A DNA stretch of 60,000 bases from the NCBI RefSeq assembly GCF_001039355.2, contig NW_019774291.1, forward strand, positions 1,024,877 to 1,084,876. Direction: 5' to 3'. Position 1 is the first letter of the stretch. Each line of letters opens with the position of its first letter. The stretch comes from Lingula anatina. Taxonomy: Eukaryota; Brachiopoda; Lingulata; Lingulida; Lingulidae. The notes under the pieces were generated by a model. The model worked only from the letters and a program-made list of their open reading frames with translations, was not told the DNA's origin and made no database searches. Shown piece by piece: positions 52,241 to 60,000 of the stretch. The translations under genes and the position numbers were made by a program.

Positions 52241-54369
52241 GCAGCGTGCTCAAATCGACTTCCTGTGTTGGAAAATATGACTCACGGAGAACAACTTCAA
52301 GAACTACATGGTATCTAGGGGAAAACAATACATGTAAGCATTGAGGATGTAGTAACATGGTGAACAATTTTATTTTGCGTGATCTGGTCGGGATCACGGG
52401 TTTGAGATTTCGCAACAGTCTTTATTATTAGTTTGAATCATCACATTAAACATTCATTAATCCAGGCCAGTACCGAGATGGCCTAGAATTTACTATAACT
52501 TTGCACCCGTATCTCTGGCAAATTTAGTATTAATTGCACAGTGCAGCTAAAACTGGATTTCAGTCGGTGCACTATTGATAATAAATTTACGATATCGTAT
52601 GAAGTATTTATTAAAGTGAGGTCGTGATTACGGTTTGGCAATCTCGGCTTTTGAGCGGCCACGTATAGTAATTAGAAATGTAGGAACTTACACAGACATC
52701 AACGTTTAACTCGAATTAAAAAAAAATCTATAAAAATTCTCCACAGTTGTGTCTATTTGAAATTGTTTTTCTTTCTTTTTCTTTTTATTGGAATACCCTG
52801 TAGCAGTGTAACACGTCCTTTCCATCAACCCTGGTTCTGCTAATTAACACATCTGTAAAAATACAAAAAAAAAAAAAAAAAAAAAATACCTTTAAAAGCA
52901 ATTCTACAAAATGTTTGTATACATGTAAGCATCTTAAAAGGAACAAACTTATTTGTACGACTAACCTTTTTGATTCCTTATCAACATTCTAACATTGAAA
53001 AATGATTCTTAAGAAATCTCACAGATTTCCCTATACAAACTTGACCTATCTAAAATGCATATTTTAATGCACAGGCTTACACCATTTAGTAAAGATTGCT
53101 GTTGGTCACTGTATTATAAATATTTTTAGTATTCATGTATGTATTTATTTCATAATACATACTTATAATAGTAATGTATTCATACAGTTCACTTTGAAAT
53201 TGCAATAGATATACATGTACTTCAAGCAGATTGTTTTAGTTTTTAAAATGAGATCAATACTTAGAAAAAATTAAGGAAATACTGGAAAATCTATTTATAA
53301 AACCGCTTTGCCAAAGCACCATCATTTTTTCCTCTGCAGAATGTTGGATGCATTGCAAATGTAGGTCACAAAGCTGGTGATGTGTTATACCTGCGTACCT
53401 GAACCGAAAAAAGTCACTAAATAATCCCTTGAGAGTCACTGTGTTAGAAAACAAAGGTTTATCAAGGTTCTCCAAAGGGGACACTTGCGAAAACTTTGCA
53501 AGAAGGGTACCTGTTTGTTCTGAACATTGGTGGGATGGATGGAGCTACAGGGCAGGGCCTGGGTTAACCATTTCACTTCTAACCCAACAACCCCTTTGAT
53601 GTTTTTTGGATGAGAGAGAGAGAGAGAATGAATATATGTATTTTTTTCACTGTATATAAGGCCTTTGGCCTTTCTACAATAATTTGATAATCATTGCACA
53701 TTACAATATACATCTTCCTTGTCCATTTCTTATTACAACTTTCTTATTTCTGCTTTTGTCAAATAATTCGAAATTTCTCTTAAAACTCGAATGAATGAAT
53801 GAATGAAACAATATTTTAATAAAACAAAACATTCATTTTGTTTTTCCACAGTATGTATTTTGATTGCTAGCTTTTATCTTTAATGATGAAATTATTTGAG
53901 GAAACTAAGTACAAATGAATTTAATATTTCATTAAGTAGTCTAGTCCAGCAAAATTAACTTGTACAACTAAAAAAAGCTTTTGCAAGATAAACAAAGTAT
54001 GAGAATTTTTTCTGTATAATAGCCTTCATGCATTTGCAGAAAAGTTCCAGTGCCATAACAACAATATCCCACACACTTCAACCAGACATCTTTAAACAGA
54101 TACAAGATTATTAATTGTAATCACAATGACATTTCTAATGCAACATTATCTTATAATCAAACACTACTTTTTTTCGGTCCTAGGATCTTCCTTTCAGGCA
54201 TCTGAGTTATTTCACCAAAGAATTTTAATCCAACAGTTGATTTAAACTTTAAGACAAACAATTTGGTTGATTTCAAGAAAAAGTCACATAAATAAGTTTT
54301 GATCTGAAAAATTAGCAGTGTCTTCCTTGTTATTAAACGGGTGCAATATATCATTTTTACAAGACTAAA

Positions 54370-54645
54370 GCCCGTTTCACAAAAGTACTTTAGCCTGAAA
54401 ATTGGTCTAAAATTTAAATTCAGACACACTGTACTTTAATCCAGATAAGTCATTGGTAGTCCATTAAGATGATATATTGTGCCCCTTTTCATAAAAGGAA
54501 AGACATGTGGCTTGTTTCAGGTCAAAACCTTATTATTTAAAAGGACTACTACTAATTTGAGTTTATCCTGCACTGAAGTAGACCGAAATTTTGTTCTAAA
54601 AGTGTAGAGCAATTTTCTGGTTTAAATTCTTTTGCATAACGGGCC
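54370..54645. mobile_element. Foldback/MITE with gcccgtt...aacgggc ends
   Basis: Left end gcccgtttcacaaaagtact pairs with the inverse of ttcttttgcataacgggc at the right, over ~40 bp (including gaaaattg on both arms). Smaller palindromes (cttttcataaaag) lie inside. No coding capacity. Confidence 0.7.
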
Positions 54646-56807
54646 CCTGGTGTCTTGGTTATGGGAATCATTTTCTCTTGTTGCCAGCCTTTTCGCAGGA
54701 CGGTGGGAAGTAACGAAAACTGGCTAGATGCATAGGTCTGTGACAAGGATAGGCACTTGACATGGTTACCCATACAATTTGTACATGTAATAATTGTCAT
54801 GAAATGTATCATTAGAAGAGAAATTGAGATGCTTTATTGTCCAAAGTGGTACTGGAATTCTGCTAGGCATTGAGAGTATTTTGTAGCATTTCTTCAGTTT
54901 CTTTTCATTGTGCACCTTTTCAAGCTTAGTCTCTGTAATTATTTTAAGTGCTGTCTACTTGCTGACCTTTTCTGAAATGACAAAATGGACACAGATGAGT
55001 TATTGACATTTTTTCTTCTGATTTTGAGAGCCCACTATATAAAAAGATATCTTTCTAAATATTTTTTTCAACAAAAATTCTTAATGAGCAATAGTTTCCT
55101 GAGCTTCAAGTCTGATCCATGCAGCTTCTTCAAAGTTCCACATGTCCAAGCTAATTGGGCTCTGTTCTTCAGCAGCAAGTTTGATGGAAGTTTATCATTC
55201 CAATCACAAACGCCTATCTAGTTATCTGGATTTCAGGGTTCCATGGAAGGGTAAGGGACACAATTAATTGACCTGTGATTGGTGTGGTAAACTTCATTCT
55301 AATGCCACTATATTTTAGATGCAACAAGTTGGTGTATATGGAAATTTGAAAATGAAGAAGCTGGTTCATCTATGCTCTTAAACTCAAACTAGCAGTATTT
55401 TCTGTTAGCACACAACTCGGTTATGGTAATAATGCAAAAAGTATTATTATGTTTGGACTAATGTTAAATAGACTATGATATTACATAATCATATATTTTC
55501 CTGTTCAATTTGAAGGTCCCTTCATGTCAAATGCATTTAGCATACAGTAATGGCCTCAGCCTAAAAATTGATTGAAAATGCCAGGAATGTATAAATAACC
55601 ATTCACTTGAAATAAGACATGTAATGTGTAAAGTGAAGAAAATCGGTAATAAGGTAAATTTTTTTCAAGGCATTCCTGTCTTTGAAACTGGGGTGACTAG
55701 GGTTAATATCAAAAAAATTTTCTAGCTGTGCAAAAAAAGAAAAAAATAAATTTTTCAAAATTCTCCATGCCTGAGTAGAATTTGAAATTTAAGGGAACTG
55801 GCTAACATTTGTTAAGAATAAAGTGCACTCTGTGCCCTACCAAGCACTTAGCCTTTCATTCTATCAAAAAATGTAACTACATAGTGCCATGTAATTTTCT
55901 GGCATTACACAACAGTCCAAAAGCCCTTCAAGACGGGATACTTTTGTTCAAACGGAAGCTAGCAGTCTGAGAGGTTAGATCTGACCTGGTCAAATATTTG
56001 TCCCCTTTCTAATATTAGTGACAAGAGGGAGATCAGATTGCATTGGACAGGAAAATAAAACTGTGGACCAATGAGGAGACAATATGAAAGGACGGAAAAA
56101 AATGTGTAGTGGACGCCCAAGTCAAAGCTTTCCACTCTGTCCTTGGAAACACGATATCCACTTTGAAGTTGAAGGAGTGGGCTAGAGGGATGATTCTGTT
56201 GTCCTGCAGGATTAGTCTACAGCTCCAAACCTGAGACTGAGACAACAAATGTGAACCTAAATGTAGTAATGAAGCGCGGATGTTGCAGACAAAAGACTCG
56301 GAAACTAAGTACACACTGTGAGTTTCAGTGAAGTTTGTGTATATCAGAAAAGGGGCTGAGCACAGGGAAGCAAACAGTGAAAGGAATCCTGTAGCAGAGA
56401 ATTAGGATGTTATACAATGATAAACCCTTGAAAATGAGTCTACTGTGTATCCTAATCATACTATTTTAAAAGTTAAATCCAGTACCCAAACAGACGCTAT
56501 GTTCTGTGATGCAACAGGACATCGCTGTACACCACTCCTAAAAGAACGACTTAAATTCTTATACTTCACGCATGTGAAGGGACATCTAGTGGGGAACTTG
56601 AATGCAACCATAAGAATGAAAACATTGTAGTACATGCAGTGAGGGGGTTTTCAAATGAGTAGTGATTTACGGGCCTGTAAAAACTGTGATAAGAATCTTT
56701 TTAAAACTCTATGTTTGAAAAGTTGAGGTTCTTTGTTAATGATAACATGCATGATTCTCACCATGCTGGATTAGTGGTGTTGAACTATGAAATAAATGTA
56801 ACCATTG

Positions 56808-56810
<3 letters not shown>

Positions 56811-56853
<43 letters not shown>
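56811..56853. repeat. Poly(T) and (GT)n tract
   Basis: T18 followed by ~13 GT units. Confidence 0.9.
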
Positions 56854-56856
<3 letters not shown>

Positions 56857-56906
56857 ATGTGTTAATCCAGATCTTGACTGCAACTGATAACAGTTGCATC
56901 AATAAC

Positions 56907-56908
56907 AA

Positions 56909-56951
<43 letters not shown>

Positions 56952-56953
56952 AA
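56907..56953. repeat. (AAAT)n microsatellite
   Basis: About 11 tetranucleotide units. Confidence 0.95.
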
Positions 56954-58176
56954 ATCCTGCCCTGTGCAATGCAACAAATGAGATGCAGAAGGATGTGCGC
57001 ACTTGTGTATGTAGAATAAGGGAATCAATTGTTTGTGAGTAGTAAATAAAGACAGATATCATACCTACAATAACTTTTAAATGAAAATAAAGAAATGAAA
57101 GTCACACTTGCACAAACACACAACATTGGTTTCATTCTGCATCAATTGCTACACTGTTAACCAGTATCTATTTTGGATGAATAAACCTCATTTAGTCCTG
57201 TCACTTCTTTGATTATTGATTTCAAAAGTATAACTATTGAGCATTAAGCATTTGAAAATGTGTGACGTGTCTTCAAAGCAGTGCTGAACATTGAAGCAGT
57301 GGTAACACTAAACAAATTAAAAGTATTATATGTGGAAATTTCCTGCCAAATAAAGATTTACTCTAAAACAAGGGACTTTTTCTGACTACCAAACTGTTGC
57401 TCAACTCATCCCTGTATTTAAAATCAATGTCTTTAACCATTACTTAATTAAGAACAGTAATTAAGTCCTTAATGGCGGGCAAGTTATTTAGAATGCCATG
57501 TCTTCTTGTACATTTGAGAAGGAAATATAAATATCGGGTACTTTTATTTGAAGGGTCTTCTCATTTTGAGGCCTGAATTAGGAAAGATAATTAAAAGCTG
57601 TGCAGGAAATGCAAAATATGACTTGGAGACATTTTCAAACACAGAGTGTACCTTTAAGAGTAATAATTGCTGAGGACAGTGACATGTCCATGATATTCAG
57701 GAGAGGGAGGGGAGGGCAAATTTGTTTTAAATTTATGAATTGGTAATGAATTATTAAATGTAAACTAATTTTGTATTTTTAAATCGTAAAATTTTACAGA
57801 GAAAATTATAAACACAACTCCTGAAAGAAATATTCTTCAGATATACTTGATGGGATGGGACCAGTGGGGAGCTTGACAATACCATAAAAATAAAAGAAAT
57901 TTATTCAATGTTCAGGTTTTAAAATGAAAAGAGATGTATCTACAGCTTCAACTCTCTCCCAAATGAAGTAGTATTATCTTGAAAGTAATATGGCAGGAAA
58001 TGTTACAGGGTTGTTGTATGTGCCAAATTAAGGTTATTTCATTCACTGCCCATTTTACCAGGGGGTAACAGAGCATACTGGCTATTCTACCATCTCCTGA
58101 GGCTAGGATGGAAGACACTCTAACTTTTCAGTTTTCCTAGGTTGTTCCTAGATTTTCAAGTTATGGAATTAGATCC

Positions 58177-58391
58177 CATTCCCATAGATTTTAAATCGAT
58201 CTATCCCTGTGGGGAGTCTCACTAGATTACTGTCAGCTTAGCAGGCTTAAGCGTCTGTCCCGCCTACTAAAGCCTGTAAGGGGGTAATTAACTATGGTGC
58301 GTGCTCGGCTGACTGCAATTTAATGTGAACCCCCAGGGAGTTAGGTCGATCTAAATCTAAATCTCTGGATCGATCTAAATCTCTGGGAATG
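58177..58391. mobile_element. MITE family A copy 3
   Basis: Full-length relative of 27546-27758: ends cattcccatagattttaaat and, inverted, cattcccagagatttagatc, with the shared interior ggggagtctcactagatt and gtaagggggtaattaact. A short extra repeat of gatctaaatctctgg lies in the right arm. Confidence 0.85.
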
Positions 58392-60000
58392 CACCCTTAG
58401 TCCAATGCCTGGTGTGAATACCCATTTGAACGTACTTTAAATTATGCTCCCTCGTAACTTGGGCAAGCAACTATGTACTTGGGCAAAGGCAGGAAAACTT
58501 TGTGGCCCATGATGTTGTTCTTGTTGCTTTGCGAGGGGGTGTGCGTGACAATTAAACTGATTACATTGACTGCGCCTTAGCGAGAATGCCTGCTGAGATA
58601 GATCAGTCTTGCCAGTAAGGTAACTTCTATTCTGAACACAGCCTAAGGGTACAGCTTTCAGCCCTGCATTGCAACTGTCATTTTTATAAATTACAGGAGT
58701 GAATTGGATAATCTGAATTGACTTCATTTTGTTTTTTAATGATAATTGGTCACATTTTTAGATGTCAAAAGTACAGGAAAGCCATGTATCAAACACATTA
58801 ATGCTGCAAGTGATCTATCAGTATTTTGTTACTGAAGACACGCTCTATTGCATGTTGTGCTAGAAACCACCTGATCCAAATGATGTTGACTTTGTAGATT
58901 CTGTAAAACATATCCTGTCTGCCCTGGCATGGAGGGGAAAAAGATACTAACCAAGGGGCATATCCTTGAAACTAGATATCTGTCTCATCTTTCACAAGTG
59001 ACAGTATTACAGTGGATTATCTGCATACCAAACAGCTTATCAAATCTCATCTCTTTTTTGCTGTTTCACTTGATGGATCACTGCTTCAGATGCTGGGTGG
59101 TCTTTGCAAATTTGATTTTTTCCTGGGAAGCTGTATCTACTGACATAGAAACCCATTATCAGTTATTCTTCCAAATATATTGTTTTTATATTTTTGGTTA
59201 AAGATGCTTGTGCAAATTCTAAATATCTGGTACATTTTACTTCAATTTCAATGAAAGGAACCTCAGTTAAAATTCCAATATATTGCGAATGCAGCATTTT
59301 ACCAATGGGAATGGGGCACGCACAGGGCTTAATATTTTGTGTGCATCTGCATGCAAGAAAAGTCAAACATGCTCTTTCCCTTTGGGTCATGTGTTTAGTT
59401 ATCTAACATATCTGGAAAACAATATTGATTAAACAACTTAATATATCATTTTGTCTGTCAATAACTGGCACTTCCTGTTGACATTTATAACATGATTTAA
59501 ATTGCTTCAATGCAAATGACACCAAACATGGTGCGACTTTGGCACTTTTTGCATTTATTTTAAATAGTGCAATTTATAATCAAGGGCCATAATCAAAACT
59601 AATGAAAACTAGGGAAAATGCTGTTATTGCTTCTGGCAGTCATCTGAGTATGTTTATAGTAATTGCAGGAATTTTTTTCAAAGAAAAATTTGATTTGGTG
59701 GGGGAAATCCTGGAAAGGACATGTTGAATCATTAAGCAAGTATAGATGTACAGACAGGTTAACTGGAACATAAAATGATTCTTGTAAACTTTAACAGCTT
59801 GTAGTTGAAAATGTTTTATTTGCCCAAGCCTTGTTCGATACACAGGATCTTCCTTATAGGTTGTGGTAAATGCTAAATGCTATCCTTTTTATTTGCAATA
59901 TGTTCATGGCAACACATTTAAATGTATAAATATTTGGCAAAAGTTATTGCACATGGTAAAATGATGACATTGTTCTTTGTAAAATATTTACTATTATTTT

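Larger units (their letters stand above)
52241..60000. other. Region without recognised genes
   Basis: No conserved exon seen on either strand. It holds TIR/foldback elements (54370, 58177), a T18 plus (GT)n tract (56811-56853), an (AAAT)n array and much AT-rich sequence. A short possible plus-strand first exon near 52277 is discussed under findings. Confidence 0.6.

Noticed and set aside
56033-56314. Minus-strand frame considered as a retroelement remnant
   Set aside because: No reverse-transcriptase motif such as a DD-containing core can be seen.

Overview
This is AT-rich nuclear DNA from an animal. Genes are split by GT-AG introns, simple repeats are common, and there are many short inverted-repeat DNA transposons. 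Both recognisable proteins are animal orthologues. The KLF gene looks like the single pre-vertebrate KLF6/7 gene, which suggests a non-vertebrate bilaterian (marine invertebrate, perhaps a lophotrochozoan). The phylum cannot be fixed from this window. Apart from the exons listed, open frames longer than 60 codons look like chance frames or transposon remnants.

Layout. (1) 369-16926, plus strand: nearly complete MSH4, the meiotic MutS homologue that pairs with MSH5. The first exon(s) lie left of the window. Two 13-nt microexons are needed to keep the frame. Exons 5-7 occur twice, at 2571-4087 and 6175-7715, inside a ~2.8 kb duplication whose edges lie in transposon sequence. (2) 17892-21874, plus strand: a five-exon gene for a ~234-residue Ser/Pro-rich basic protein that I do not recognise. 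It starts only ~250 bp after the MSH4 poly(A) signals. (3) 22760-34500: no gene seen; several MITEs and a 553-bp TIR element with a TAA target duplication. (4) 34710-51847, minus strand: a KLF6/7-type Krueppel-like zinc-finger gene with three coding exons, introns of 9.5 and 6.8 kb, and a promoter region around 51.9-52.25 kb. (5) 52.3-60 kb: no convincing gene, only foldback/MITE elements and microsatellites.

The genes do not form a pathway. MSH4 acts in meiotic crossing-over, the KLF is a transcription factor, and the middle gene is unknown. The feature most worth checking is the in-frame duplication of three MSH4 exons. It could be mutually exclusive exons, a 111-residue internal protein repeat, or a haplotype or assembly artefact (a nearby unresolved base and G-tracts keep this last option open). 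No prokaryote-type system, CRISPR array, rRNA or tRNA was seen.
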